A stretch of DNA of 64,000 bases from DASRFA01 sp035651755 (GCA_035651755.1 DASRFA010000046.1:1-64000); one strand, 5' to 3'. Shown: positions 17,000 to 27,937, numbered from the stretch's first letter. Notes: generated from the sequence alone by a model not told the origin. Translations and numbers: made by a program.

Positions 17000-18159
17000 G
17001 CGACGGCGTGCCGGCGGCGCGCATGAATCGACGCGGATCCAGGACGACCGCCGCGCGGCGTGCGCTGGGTGTCGCGCTCACGCTCGTCACGGCCGTCGCG
17101 CTCGGCGCCTGCGGCGATTCGTCGACCAGCGGCTCCGCGATCCGCGACGCATCCGTCGAGCGGCTCGCGAGCGGCGACCTCGTCGTGTCGTGGACGGCCG
17201 TGCCCGATGCCGGCGAGGTGACGGTCTACGCCGGCCGCGACCCGGACGCGATTGCGCGCGACGTCGCGGTCGGGAAGGGCGGTCCATCCGGCTCGGCCGT
17301 CGTCGCGGGTCTCGACCCGGCGCGCCGCACCTACTTCGCGGTGGTCGCCGGGCGCTCGGAGCTCGTGGTCGCGGAGCGCCGCGTTCCGCTCGTCGGCGCT
17401 GTCAACTTTCGCGACCTGGGCGGCTACGCGACCGCATCGGGCAAGCGCGTCGCGTGGGGGAAGGTGTTCCGCTCGGATCAGCTCGATCGCCTCACCGAGG
17501 CCGACCAGGCGATCTTCTCCAATCTCGGCGTGAAGCTCGTCTGCGACTTCCGGTCGCCGACCGAGGTCGGCCGCTCTCCCGACCGCCTTCCCCCGGACGA
17601 CGCGTCCGAGGTCCTGCACCTCCCGATCTACGACCCCGAAAACGACTACGAGGCGGAGATCCGCGGGGCGATCACGAGCGCGGACTTCGCCCGCCAGGAG
17701 GAGCTCCTCGGAGGAGGGCGGAACGAGCAGCTCCTGATCGACGGCAACCGCTTCCTCGTCACGAAGGCGACCGACCAATATGCGGGCTGCCTCCGCCGCC
17801 TCGCCGACCCGGCCGCGCTTCCCGCGCTCACCCACTGCACGGCCGGGAAGGACCGCACGGGGTTCTCGAGCGCGATCCTGCTGCTCGCGCTCGGCGTGCC
17901 GGAGTCGGTCGTGATGGAGGACTACCTCCTCTCGAACGCGTACCTCGCGGAGCGGAACGAGCAGACGATCGCGAGCGTCGGGCCGCTCATGCGGGACCCG
18001 GAGCTCCTGCGGCCGGTGCTCGAGGTCCGGCCCGAGTACCTGCAGGCCTCGTTCGACGCGATCCGCGAGATCTACGGCGACGTCGAGACCTACCTGCGCG
18101 AGGGCCTCGGGCTCGACCCGGCGACGCTACGCCGCTTGCGCGAGAACCTTCTGCGCTAG
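16978..18159 (+). CDS. Lipoprotein tyrosine phosphatase (Y_phosphatase3 family)
   Basis: 393 aa from the ATG at 16978, which has GGAG seven bases upstream and lies inside the previous gene; ATG 17023 would give a shorter signal but lacks a ribosome-binding site. Lipobox VALGAC. Residues ~50-130 look like a fibronectin-type beta domain (DLVVSWTAVPDAGEVTVYAG). The phosphatase part starts at VNFRDLGGY, continues KVFRSDQLDRLTEADQ and holds the CX5R loop HCTAGKDRTGFSS. These enzymes dephosphorylate phosphotyrosine or phosphoinositides; attached to a lipoprotein it would act outside the inner membrane. Confidence 0.85.
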   Translation: MRDAGSVSDGVPAARMNRRGSRTTAARRALGVALTLVTAVALGACGDSSTSGSAIRDASVERLASGDLVVSWTAVPDAGEVTVYAGRDPDAIARDVAVGKGGPSGSAVVAGLDPARRTYFAVVAGRSELVVAERRVPLVGAVNFRDLGGYATASGKRVAWGKVFRSDQLDRLTEADQAIFSNLGVKLVCDFRSPTEVGRSPDRLPPDDASEVLHLPIYDPENDYEAEIRGAITSADFARQEELLGGGRNEQLLIDGNRFLVTKATDQYAGCLRRLADPAALPALTHCTAGKDRTGFSSAILLLALGVPESVVMEDYLLSNAYLAERNEQTIASVGPLMRDPELLRPVLEVRPEYLQASFDAIREIYGDVETYLREGLGLDPATLRRLRENLLR

Positions 18160-18179
18160 GCCGGGACGAGCCTACGACA

Positions 18180-19220
18180 TCAACCGACGCGCGCGGGGTC
18201 GGGTGCGAGCAGCACCTTTCCGACGTTCCGGCGCTCCTGGATGTACGCGTGCGCGGCGGGCGCGTCGTCGAAGGCGAAGACGCGATCGACGTGCGGCCGC
18301 ACCTTGCCCTCGCCCCACCAGGCGAGGATGCGGGCGAGCCAGGCCGCCAGGCGGTCCGTGTGCTGCCAGAGGCGGCCGACGTTCACGCCCGCGACGGCGC
18401 GATTCCCGTTCATGAGCGAGATCGGGTTGATCGCGAGCCACGGCACCGAGGCGAGCGCGCGTACGACGCCGACGTACGACCTCTCCTGCCCGGTGCTCAT
18501 CGCCGACATGCCGAAGCAGACGAGCTTGCCGTTCGGCGCGAGCAGCCGAAGCCCCTTCTTCCACGAGCCGCCGCCCATCGGGTCGAGGATCACGTCGACG
18601 CCCTGGCCGCCGGTGATGCGGCGCACCTCCGGCTCGTAGTCGAGCGTCCGGTAGTCGATTGCGTGCGAGAGGCCGCGCTCGCGGAGGAACGCGTGCTTCG
18701 CGCCCGAGGCGGTCCCGATCGTCTCGGCTCCGAGCATCGCGCAGAGATCGAGCGCGGCGAGGCCGACGCCGCCCGCCGCCTGGTGGATGAGGACGCGATC
18801 GCCGGCGCGGACGCGCGCGACCTCGATCAGGATCTGGTATGCCGTCAAGTAGACCACGGGGATCGCTGCGCCGTCGCGCGCCGAGAGCCCGGGCGGCCGG
18901 TCCATCGCCTGGACGTCGGGGACGACGACCGCCTCGGAGTAGCCGCCGAAGCGGGTGAGCGCGATCACGGGCCGGCCGACGCGGCTCGCGTCGACGCCGG
19001 GGCCGACGGCGTCGATCGTGCCGCCGACCTCGTAGCCGACGACGCAGGGTGGAGGCGGCGCGTCGGGATACGTCCCCATGCGGGCCGAGACGTCGGCGAA
19101 GTTGATGCCGGCAGCGTCGACGCGGACCCGCACCTCCCCGGCCGCCGGGGTCGGCTCGGGGGAATCGCGGACCTGCAGGACGTCGGGCGGCCCGTGCCGC
19201 GTGATCCACACCTGACGCAT
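18180..19220 (-). CDS. Zinc-independent MDR alcohol dehydrogenase / quinone oxidoreductase (VAT-1-like)
   Basis: 346 aa medium-chain reductase. GroES-like part: VLQVRDSPEPTPAAGEVRVRV, AAGINFADVSARMGTYP, VVGYEVGGTIDAVG. Rossmann part: VLIHQAAGGVGLAALDL and ILDPMGGGSWKKGLRLLAPNGKLVCFG. The zinc-ligand residues of classical alcohol dehydrogenases are absent, as in NADPH quinone reductases. The long C-terminal stretch (PWLAINPISLMNGNRAVAGVNVGRLW) is the feature of VAT-1-type members. It follows the gamma-carbonic anhydrase by 10 bp on the same strand. Confidence 0.88.
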   Translation of the reverse strand: MRQVWITRHGPPDVLQVRDSPEPTPAAGEVRVRVDAAGINFADVSARMGTYPDAPPPPCVVGYEVGGTIDAVGPGVDASRVGRPVIALTRFGGYSEAVVVPDVQAMDRPPGLSARDGAAIPVVYLTAYQILIEVARVRAGDRVLIHQAAGGVGLAALDLCAMLGAETIGTASGAKHAFLRERGLSHAIDYRTLDYEPEVRRITGGQGVDVILDPMGGGSWKKGLRLLAPNGKLVCFGMSAMSTGQERSYVGVVRALASVPWLAINPISLMNGNRAVAGVNVGRLWQHTDRLAAWLARILAWWGEGKVRPHVDRVFAFDDAPAAHAYIQERRNVGKVLLAPDPARVG

Positions 19221-19230
19221 CGAGCCTCCT

Positions 19231-19749
19231 TCAGGCGATCCCGAGCTCGCGGTAGCGCGCCGCGAGGAGCGCGTAGTTCTCGGCGGAGCGCCGGAGGTGC
19301 AGGCACTCCTCGTCGCGCAGCGGGCGCTTGACGGCGGCCGGCGACCCGAGCGCGAGATGTCCCGCGGGGACCTTCGTGCCGGGCGCGAGGAGCGACCCGG
19401 CCGCGATCATGCAGTCGTCGCCGACCTCGCACCCGTCCATGACGATCGCGCCGATGCCGACGAGGACGCGGTTTCCGATCGTGCAGCCGTGGAGCGTCAC
19501 CGCATGGCCGACGGTGACGTCGTCGCCGAGGCGGGTCGAGAAGCGCTTGGTCGTCACGTGGATCACGCAGCGATCCTGGACGTTCGTGCGCTCGCCGATG
19601 GCGATGTCGTCGACGTCGCCCCGCACGACGGATCCGAACCAGACGCTCGAGCGCGCGCCGATCGCGACCCCGCCGATCACGAACGCGCTCTCGAAGACGA
19701 CCGCGGTTGGGTCGACGGACGGGCGCCTTTCACCGAAAGGACGAATCAT
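19231..19749 (-). CDS. Gamma-carbonic-anhydrase-family protein
   Basis: 172 aa left-handed beta-helix of hexapeptide repeats (FVIGGVAIGARSSVWFGSVVRGD, GERTNVQDRCVIHV). The three zinc-binding His are in place: CVIHV, TVGHAV and TLHGC. The family hydrates CO2 or binds acyl-CoA/metabolites; many stand-alone members have no proven activity. ATG 19749 is preferred over an in-frame GTG three codons earlier. First gene of a two-gene minus-strand unit with the VAT-1-like reductase, divergent from guaB. Confidence 0.88.
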   Translation of the reverse strand: MIRPFGERRPSVDPTAVVFESAFVIGGVAIGARSSVWFGSVVRGDVDDIAIGERTNVQDRCVIHVTTKRFSTRLGDDVTVGHAVTLHGCTIGNRVLVGIGAIVMDGCEVGDDCMIAAGSLLAPGTKVPAGHLALGSPAAVKRPLRDEECLHLRRSAENYALLAARYRELGIA

Positions 19750-19817
19750 CCCAACCACAAGATGTTGTTGTCGCGGGCGGAGCTTGTCCCATGCGCTGCG
19801 CTCTGATAGGAGGCGTC

Positions 19818-19905
19818 ATGGTTAGTCCCGATCGCCGCCCCGTGCAACGCAGAGCGACGCGAACGCCGGCCGACCTCGGCCGCGATTCGCGGAGGAGACG
19901 CGCCC

Positions 19906-19928
<23 letters not shown>
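19818..19928 (+). CDS. Possible leader peptide upstream of guaB
   Basis: A 36-codon frame begins at an ATG with a perfect AGGAGG (19808-19813) four bases upstream, and runs 23 bases into guaB in another frame. Its sequence is Arg-rich (PDRRPVQRRATRTPA) with no known motif. The very good ribosome-binding site in the 5' region of a purine-biosynthesis gene suggests a translated leader, but chance is possible. Confidence 0.3.
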
Positions 19929-21363
<1,435 letters not shown>

Positions 21364-21393
21364 GCTACTCCAATTCGCCCCCGTGCGCTGCTC

Positions 21394-21418
21394 GCGTGGA
21401 GAGCTGCGCTCTCCACGC
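21394..21418. repeat. Hairpin 1 between guaB and guaA
   Basis: Perfect 11-bp stem GCGTGGAGAGC (21394-21404) / GCTCTCCACGC (21408-21418) with a 3-nt loop TGC. No U-tract follows, so it is not a standard terminator. Followed 21 bp later by a second hairpin of identical geometry. Confidence 0.75.
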
Positions 21419-21439
21419 TCCGCTGCTCCGATGGGCGTC

Positions 21440-21464
21440 GCGGCGCAGGCCGAGCCTGCGCCGC
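21440..21464. repeat. Hairpin 2 between guaB and guaA
   Basis: Perfect 11-bp stem GCGGCGCAGGC (21440-21450) / GCCTGCGCCGC (21454-21464) with loop CGA, ending 17 bases before the guaA ATG. It has the same 11-3-11 geometry as hairpin 1 but an unrelated stem sequence. It could tune guaA translation or stabilise the guaB end of the message, or be a REP-like element. Confidence 0.75.
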
Positions 21465-21481
21465 TCCCTTGCCAATCGCGA

Positions 21482-23011
21482 ATGATCATCATCTTGGATT
21501 TCGGCAGTCAGTATACGCAGCTCATCGCGCGGCGGGTGCGCGAGGCGAACGTCTACTGCGAGATCCTGCCGTGCACGGCGACCGTCGCCGAGGTCGCGGA
21601 GCGCCGCCCCGCGGGGATCATCCTCTCGGGCGGCCCGGCGAGCGTGTACGTCGAGAGCGCGCCGCAGCTCGCGCGCGGCATCCTGGATCTCGGCGTCCCG
21701 GTGCTCGGCATCTGCTACGGGATGGGACTCCTGACGCGCGCGGGGGGCGCCGAGGTCGCGCGCGCCGACCGCCGCGAGTACGGCCGCACGCCCGTCCGCG
21801 TGCTCGACTCGACCGACCTCTTCCTGGGCTTCACGACCGGCGAGAAGACCACCGTCTGGATGTCGCACGGCGACCGCGTCGAGTCGGTGCCCGAGGGCTG
21901 GACGGTCCTCGCCGAGAGCCACAACGCGCCCATCCAGGCTTTCCGCGACCCGACGCGTCGGCTCTACGGGATCCAGTTCCACCCGGAAGTCGAGCACACC
22001 GAGCGCGGGCGCGAGATCTACGCGAACTTTCTGTTCGAGATCTGCCGCGTGAAGCCCGACTGGACCCCGGCGTCCTTCGTCGACCAGACGATCGCGCGCC
22101 TCCGCGAGCAGGCGCGCGAGGGCCGCGTCCTGTGCGCGCTGTCGGGCGGCGTCGACTCGACCGTCGCCGCAGCGCTCCTCCACCGCGCGCTCGGGGACCG
22201 CGTCACCTGCATCTTCGTCGACACGGGCCTCCTCCGCGCCGGCGACCGCGCGATGGTCGAGGGCTCGCTCGCGCACCTCGGCCTCGACATCCGGACGATC
22301 GACGCCGCGCCGCGCTTCTTCGCCGCGCTCGAGGGCGTGATCGACCCCGAGGTCAAGCGGAAGCGCATCGGAAACCTCTTCATCGAGGTGTTCGAGGAGG
22401 CGGCCGCGAAGCTGCGCGACGTGCGCTGGCTCGCGCAGGGAACGCTCTACCCGGACGTGATCGAGTCGGTGTCCGTGCGCGGCCCGTCGGCGACGATCAA
22501 GACGCACCACAACGTCGGCGGCCTTCCCGACCGCATGAAGCTCCGCCTGATCGAGCCGCTGCGCGAGCTCTTCAAGGACGAGGTGCGGCGCGTCGGCCGG
22601 CAGCTCGGCCTCGCCGAGGAGCTGGTCGCGCGCGAGCCCTTCCCCGGCCCGGGCCTCGCGGTGCGGATCATCGGCGAGGTGACGCCGGAGCGCGCGGAGC
22701 TCCTCCGGAAGGCGGACGCCGTCGTCCGCGACGTGCTCGCGGAGTCACCGGAGCGCGGGCGGCTCTGGCAGGGATTCGCGGTCCTGCTGCCGGTCCAGAC
22801 CGTCGGCGTGCAGGGCGACGAGCGCACCTACGACCGCGTGATCGCGGTGCGGGCGGTCGAGAGCGTCGACGGCATGACGGCGGACTGGGCGCGGCTCTCG
22901 CCCGAGACGCTGGAGACGATCGCGCGCCGGGTGACGAACGAGGTGCGCGGCGTGAACCGGGTGGTGTACGACATCTCGTCGAAGCCGCCCGCGACCATCG
23001 AGTGGGAGTGA
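21482..23011 (+). CDS. guaA: GMP synthase (glutamine-hydrolysing)
   Basis: 509 aa. Start at ATG 21482 (MIIILDFGSQYTQLIARRVRE), the family's conserved N-terminus; a longer frame upstream is not conserved. Class I glutamine amidotransferase with GICYGMG (Cys nucleophile) and FHPEVEHT; ATP-pyrophosphatase P-loop LSGGVDSTVAAALL; C-terminal dimerisation domain with RPGPGLAVRI-like FPGPGLAVRIIGE and a terminal KPPATIEWE. Converts XMP to GMP. Forms a purine unit with guaB. Confidence 0.96.
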   Translation: MIIILDFGSQYTQLIARRVREANVYCEILPCTATVAEVAERRPAGIILSGGPASVYVESAPQLARGILDLGVPVLGICYGMGLLTRAGGAEVARADRREYGRTPVRVLDSTDLFLGFTTGEKTTVWMSHGDRVESVPEGWTVLAESHNAPIQAFRDPTRRLYGIQFHPEVEHTERGREIYANFLFEICRVKPDWTPASFVDQTIARLREQAREGRVLCALSGGVDSTVAAALLHRALGDRVTCIFVDTGLLRAGDRAMVEGSLAHLGLDIRTIDAAPRFFAALEGVIDPEVKRKRIGNLFIEVFEEAAAKLRDVRWLAQGTLYPDVIESVSVRGPSATIKTHHNVGGLPDRMKLRLIEPLRELFKDEVRRVGRQLGLAEELVAREPFPGPGLAVRIIGEVTPERAELLRKADAVVRDVLAESPERGRLWQGFAVLLPVQTVGVQGDERTYDRVIAVRAVESVDGMTADWARLSPETLETIARRVTNEVRGVNRVVYDISSKPPATIEWE

Positions 23012-23095
23012 AGCCAGGCGCCGAGGGCGGCGCGCGGGAGCAACGGGCGGGACGAATGGGGAAGGGGGGTCGGACGTGACGAGGGGATTCGCGCC

Positions 23096-26000
23096 GTGAG
23101 CTTCGTGCACCTGCACCTGCACACGCAGTACTCGCTCCTCGACGGAGCGAACAAGGTCTCGGACCTCCTGCCGCGGGTCGCGAAGCTCGGCATGCCCGCG
23201 GTCGCGATGACCGACCACGGCAACATGTTCGGCGCCGTCGACTTCTACAAGGCGGCCGAGGACGCCGGAGTGCAGCCGATCATCGGGTGCGAGGTCTACG
23301 TCGCGCCGCGCTCGCGCTTCGACAAGTCGCAGGCCCGCGCCGACGATCCCGAGGCGGGCGGCAACTACCACCTGATCCTGCTCGCGCAGAACGACCGCGG
23401 CTATCGGAACCTCTGCCGTCTCGTGACGACCGCGTACCGCGAGGGCTTCTACTACAAGCCGCGCATCGACAAGGAGCTCCTGCGCGAGTTCCACGAGGGG
23501 CTCTTCTGCCTGTCGGGCTGCCTCGCGAGCGAGGTCAACCAGGCGATCGCGAAGAGCGACCTGAAGCGCGCGCGCGAGGTCGCGGCCGAGTTCGCGCAGA
23601 TCTTCGCGGGCGACCGCTACTTCATCGAGGTCCAGGACAACCACCTGGAGGAGCAGGTCGCCGCGAACCGCGAGCTCACCGCGCTCGCGCGCGAGCTCGG
23701 CCTCCCGCTCATCGCGACCAACGACTGCCACTACCTCGAGCCGGGCGACGCGGAGGCCCACGAGGCGCTCCTCTGCATCCAGACGGGGAAGACCTTCTCC
23801 GACCCGAAGCGCTGGAAATTCGGGACCGATCAGCTCTTCGTCAAGTCGCCCGACGAGATGCGCGCCGCCTTCGCCGAGTTCCCCGAGGCGATCGACAACA
23901 CGATCGACCTCGCTCGCCGCTGCGACTTCAAGATGAGCTTCGGGCAGTACCAGTTCCCGGAGTACGCGACCGCGGCCGACGAGCCGCTCGAGGAGGTCCT
24001 CGAGCGCGAGGCGCGGGACGGGCTCGAGTCGCGCATCGCCGCCATCGCGGCGCGCGAGGGCCGATTCGACGACGACAAGCGGCGCCCGTACCTCGAACGC
24101 CTCGACGTGGAGCTCGGCGTGATCCGGCGGATGGGGTTCGCCGGCTACTTCCTGATCGTCGCCGACTTCATCAACTGGGCGAAGCGCGAGGGCATTCCGG
24201 TCGGGCCGGGCCGCGGCTCGGCGGCCGGAAGCCTCGTCGCCTGGGTGCTCCGGATCACCGACCTCGACCCCATCCAGCACGGCCTCCTGTTCGAGCGCTT
24301 CCTCAACCCCGAGCGGAAGTCGATGCCCGACATCGACGTCGACTTCTGCTTCGAGCGGCGCGACGAGGTGATCGACTACGTCCGCCGGAAGTACGGCGAG
24401 GACCGGGTCGCGCAGATCATCACGTTCGGGACCCTGAAGGGGAAGGCGGCGCTCAAGGACGTCGGCCGCGTGCTCGACTTCACCTTCGCCGACACCGACC
24501 GCCTCGCGAAGCTCTACCCCGCGCCGCGCCAGGGGAAGGACTTCCCGCTCGTGAAGGCGCTCGACATGGAGCCGAAGCTCCGCGAGATGCGCGAGCGCGG
24601 CGAACGAGAGAAGAAGCTCTTCGACTACGCCCTCAAGCTCGAAGGGCTCATGCGCCACCACTCGAAGCACGCGGCCGGCATCGTCATCGCGCCGAGGCCG
24701 CTCGTCGAGTCGGTCCCGCTCTGCGTCGACAAGGAAGGCGCGGTCCTGACGCAGTTCTCGGGCGTCGACATCGAGAAGGTCGGCCTCATCAAGTTCGACT
24801 TCCTCGGGCTCAAGAACCTGACGCTCATCCAGAACGTCGTGCGCCGCATCCGGGAGGCGCGCGGCGACGAGGTCGACGTCGCCGCTCTGCCGCTCGACGA
24901 CAAGAAGACCTACAAGCTGCTCGCGCGCGGCGAGACCGTCGGGGTCTTCCAGATGGAATCGAGCGGCATGCGCGAGCTCGTGACGCGCCTCAAGCCGACC
25001 TGCTTCGAGGAGATCGTCGCGATCAACGCGCTCTACCGCCCCGGGCCGCTCGACTCCGGCATGGTGGAGCGCTTCATCCAGCGGAAGCACGGCAAGGAGG
25101 ACATCTCGGTCCTCCATCCTCGCCTCGAGCCGATCCTGCGCGAGACGTACGGGATCATGGTCTACCAGGAGCAGGTCATGCAGGCGGCCCAGGTGCTCGC
25201 CGGCTTCTCGCTGGGCGACGCCGACAACCTCCGCCGCGCGATGGGCAAGAAGAAGAAGGAGGAGATGGCGCGCGAGCGGTCGCGCTTCGTCGAGGGCGCG
25301 GTGAAGAACGGCCTCACCGACAAGCTCGCGGGCGACATCTTCGACCAGATGGAGACCTTCGCGGGCTACGGCTTCAACAAGTCGCACGCCGCCGCCTACG
25401 CGCTCATCTCCTTCCAGACGGCCTACCTGAAGGCGCACTACCCCGAGGAGTTCATCGCGGCGCTCATGACGCTCGAGATGGACGACGCCGACCGCACCCA
25501 CAAGAACATCGCGGAGGCGCGCGAGCGCAAGATCCGGGTGCTCCCGCCCGACGTGAACGAGAGCCGCGAGGACTTCACGGTCGTCCTGTCGGAAGAGGGC
25601 CGGCGCATCCGCTTCGGCCTCGGCGGCGTGAAGGGCATCGGCGGCAAGGCGATCGAGGCGATCCTCGCCGAGCGCGAGGCGGCGGGACCGTTCCGCGGCC
25701 TCGACGACTTCGTGCGCCGCATGAAGTCCGCGCACGTGAACCGGCGCGTGATCGAGAGCCTGATCAAGTGCGGCGCCTTCGACTCGACCGGCCAGGACCG
25801 GGCGAGCCTCCTCGCGGCGCTCGACGACCTCGTCAAGTGGGCCGCGCGCATCGCGAGCGAGGCCGACCAGCACACGCTCTTCGGGGGCGGCCCGTCGGGT
25901 GAGCCGGAGCGCTTCGCGCTCCCGCAGGTGACGAACTGGTCGCAGCAGGAGCTCCTCGCCGCCGAGAAGGAGACGCTCGGCTTCTTCATCACGGCGCACC

Positions 26001-26572
26001 CGCTCGACCGCTTCGGCCGCCAGCTCGACCGGCTCGTCACCTGCAAGACCAACGAGCTGCGCGCGCTACCGTCGCAGCAGAAGGTGACCGTCGCGGGCGT
26101 CGTCCAGAGCCTGAAGCTCAAGAACAGCAAGAAGGGCGACCGATACGCGACTTTCTTCCTCGAGGACCGCCACGGTATCGTCGAGGTCATCGCGTGGCCC
26201 GATTGCTTCCGGAAGCACGAGGGGCTGATCGCGGGGAGCGACCCGCTCTGGCTGAACGGTCGCCTCGAGGTCAGCGAGGAGCGCTGCCAGATCGTCGCCG
26301 ACGAGATGGCGCGCCTGGAGGAGGCGCGCGCAAAGACGGTGCGCGAGGTCCAGATCCTGCTCGACGCGCAGCGCGCGACGCGCGACGATCTCCTTCGCAT
26401 CGCGCAGACCCTGGCGCGGTTCCCCGGCACGTGTCCCGCCTACATCCACCTGGTGCGGGAGCAGTACGAGACCCGGATCTCGCTCGAGAAGCACGCCGTC
26501 GCGGCGACGCACGAGCTCATCGCGGCCCTGACGGAGAGGGTCGCCGCGGCCGAGGCGCGCTTCGTATCGTGA
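23096..26572 (+). CDS. dnaE: DNA polymerase III subunit alpha
   Basis: 1,158 aa, full length, GTG start (MSFVHLHLHTQYSLLDGANK). PHP domain at residues 1-270 keeps HLHTQYS, TDHGNMFG and NDCHYL. Polymerase core has GPGRGSAAGSLVAW, the catalytic PDIDVDF near residue 410, and KFDFLGLKNLTLI. Then YQEQVM, the helix-hairpin-helix region and an OB fold (VTVAGVVQSLKLKNSKKGDRYATFFLED) near residue 990. Replicative polymerase of the DnaE1 type. 84 bp after guaA. Confidence 0.97.
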   Translation: MSFVHLHLHTQYSLLDGANKVSDLLPRVAKLGMPAVAMTDHGNMFGAVDFYKAAEDAGVQPIIGCEVYVAPRSRFDKSQARADDPEAGGNYHLILLAQNDRGYRNLCRLVTTAYREGFYYKPRIDKELLREFHEGLFCLSGCLASEVNQAIAKSDLKRAREVAAEFAQIFAGDRYFIEVQDNHLEEQVAANRELTALARELGLPLIATNDCHYLEPGDAEAHEALLCIQTGKTFSDPKRWKFGTDQLFVKSPDEMRAAFAEFPEAIDNTIDLARRCDFKMSFGQYQFPEYATAADEPLEEVLEREARDGLESRIAAIAAREGRFDDDKRRPYLERLDVELGVIRRMGFAGYFLIVADFINWAKREGIPVGPGRGSAAGSLVAWVLRITDLDPIQHGLLFERFLNPERKSMPDIDVDFCFERRDEVIDYVRRKYGEDRVAQIITFGTLKGKAALKDVGRVLDFTFADTDRLAKLYPAPRQGKDFPLVKALDMEPKLREMRERGEREKKLFDYALKLEGLMRHHSKHAAGIVIAPRPLVESVPLCVDKEGAVLTQFSGVDIEKVGLIKFDFLGLKNLTLIQNVVRRIREARGDEVDVAALPLDDKKTYKLLARGETVGVFQMESSGMRELVTRLKPTCFEEIVAINALYRPGPLDSGMVERFIQRKHGKEDISVLHPRLEPILRETYGIMVYQEQVMQAAQVLAGFSLGDADNLRRAMGKKKKEEMARERSRFVEGAVKNGLTDKLAGDIFDQMETFAGYGFNKSHAAAYALISFQTAYLKAHYPEEFIAALMTLEMDDADRTHKNIAEARERKIRVLPPDVNESREDFTVVLSEEGRRIRFGLGGVKGIGGKAIEAILAEREAAGPFRGLDDFVRRMKSAHVNRRVIESLIKCGAFDSTGQDRASLLAALDDLVKWAARIASEADQHTLFGGGPSGEPERFALPQVTNWSQQELLAAEKETLGFFITAHPLDRFGRQLDRLVTCKTNELRALPSQQKVTVAGVVQSLKLKNSKKGDRYATFFLEDRHGIVEVIAWPDCFRKHEGLIAGSDPLWLNGRLEVSEERCQIVADEMARLEEARAKTVREVQILLDAQRATRDDLLRIAQTLARFPGTCPAYIHLVREQYETRISLEKHAVAATHELIAALTERVAAAEARFVS

Positions 26573-26603
26573 CGACGACCCGCCTCGCGCACGGCGGCCT
26601 CGC

Positions 26604-27932
26604 ATGAAGGGACGCACCCCGGTCGACGTCCGTCGCGAGACGGAGCGCGCCGTGCTCGTGGGCCTCGAGCTGACCCGCGGCGCGGCCGCACGCTCGGGTC
26701 CGAGCGTCGACGAGTCGCTCGACGAGCTCGAGCGCCTCTGCGACACGGCGGGCGTGCGCGTCGTCGCCCGGACGTCGCAGCGGCGGCCGGTGCCCGACGT
26801 CCGCACGTTCGTCGGGTCGGGCAAGGTCGAAGAGATCCGTCAGCTCATCGACGAGCACGGCGCCGACGTGGTCGTCTTCGACGACCCGCTCTCGCCGGCA
26901 CAGCAGCGGAATCTCGAGAAGGCGATCGGCCTCGGGCCCGGCAACGAGCCGAAGGTCAAGGTCGTCGACCGGAGCCAGGTCATCCTCGACATCTTCGCGC
27001 AGCGCGCGCACAGCGTCGCGGGCCAGCTCCAGGTGGAGCTCGCGCAGCTCGAGTACCTCCTCCCGCGCTTGACGCGGCACTGGACGCACCTGTCGCGCCT
27101 CGGCGGCGGGGGTGTCGGGACGCGCGGCCCGGGCGAGACGCAGCTCGAGGTCGACCGCCGGCGCGTGCGAGAGCGGGTCGCGATGCTGAAGCGCCGCCTC
27201 ACGGAGGTCTCGCGCACGCGCGCGCTCCATCGCCGCGAGCGCGCCGACGTGCCGTTCCCGACGATCGCGCTCGTCGGCTACACGAATGCGGGCAAGTCGA
27301 CGCTCATGCACCGCCTCACGCGCGCCGACGTCCTCATCGACGACCGCCTGTTCGCGACGCTCGACCCGACCGTCCGCCGCATCGAGCTCGGGCGCTCGGG
27401 GGTCGCGCTCCTCAGCGACACCGTCGGCTTCATCCACAAGCTCCCGCACCAGCTCATCGAGGCCTTCAAGAGCACGCTCGACGAGGTCCGGAACGCCGAT
27501 CTCCTGCTGCACGTCGTCGACGCGTCGAACGAGGCGCACGAGACCCACCGGGGGGTCGTCGAGGCCGTCCTGCGGGACATCGGGGCCGAGGAGCGCCCGG
27601 CGATCCTCGTCCTCAACAAGATCGACCGGCTCGACGCCGCCGGCCGGCGGGCGGCGGAGGTCGAGGCGGAGAGGGGAGGGGGCGTCGCGGTCTCGGCGCG
27701 CTCCGGGGCGGGCATTCCGGCGCTGCTCACGGCCGTCGACGAGCGCCTCGTGGCGCGCGCCGAGCGCATCCGTTTCTGCGTGCCGTACGATCGCGGCGAC
27801 GTGCTGGCGCGCCTCCACCGCGAGGGCGCGGTGCTTGACGAAGCCCGGGACGATCGGGGAACGTGGGTGACCGCGATGGTCACTCCCAAGCTCAAGGGAC
27901 GGATTCGGAAGTCGCTCGGCCTCGACCTCTGA
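26604..27932 (+). CDS. hflX: Ribosome-rescue GTPase HflX
   Basis: 442 aa. The HflX N-terminal domain (VGSGKVEEIRQLIDEHGADVVVFDDPLSPAQQRNLEKA) and the Gly-rich linker SRLGGGGVGTRGPGETQLEVDRR are diagnostic. GTPase motifs: GYTNAGKST (~residue 224), DTVGFIHKLPHQLIEAF and NKIDRL. HflX splits stalled 70S or 100S ribosomes under stress. 31 bp after dnaE and 5 bp before the phosphatidyltransferase gene, so probably cotranscribed. Confidence 0.95.
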   Translation: MKGRTPVDVRRETERAVLVGLELTRGAAARSGPSVDESLDELERLCDTAGVRVVARTSQRRPVPDVRTFVGSGKVEEIRQLIDEHGADVVVFDDPLSPAQQRNLEKAIGLGPGNEPKVKVVDRSQVILDIFAQRAHSVAGQLQVELAQLEYLLPRLTRHWTHLSRLGGGGVGTRGPGETQLEVDRRRVRERVAMLKRRLTEVSRTRALHRRERADVPFPTIALVGYTNAGKSTLMHRLTRADVLIDDRLFATLDPTVRRIELGRSGVALLSDTVGFIHKLPHQLIEAFKSTLDEVRNADLLLHVVDASNEAHETHRGVVEAVLRDIGAEERPAILVLNKIDRLDAAGRRAAEVEAERGGGVAVSARSGAGIPALLTAVDERLVARAERIRFCVPYDRGDVLARLHREGAVLDEARDDRGTWVTAMVTPKLKGRIRKSLGLDL

Positions 27933-27937
27933 GCGCG

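Noticed and set aside
22745..25999. 1,084-codon minus-strand frame opposite dnaE
   Set aside because: dnaE is unmistakable on the plus strand; the opposite frame shows no motifs.
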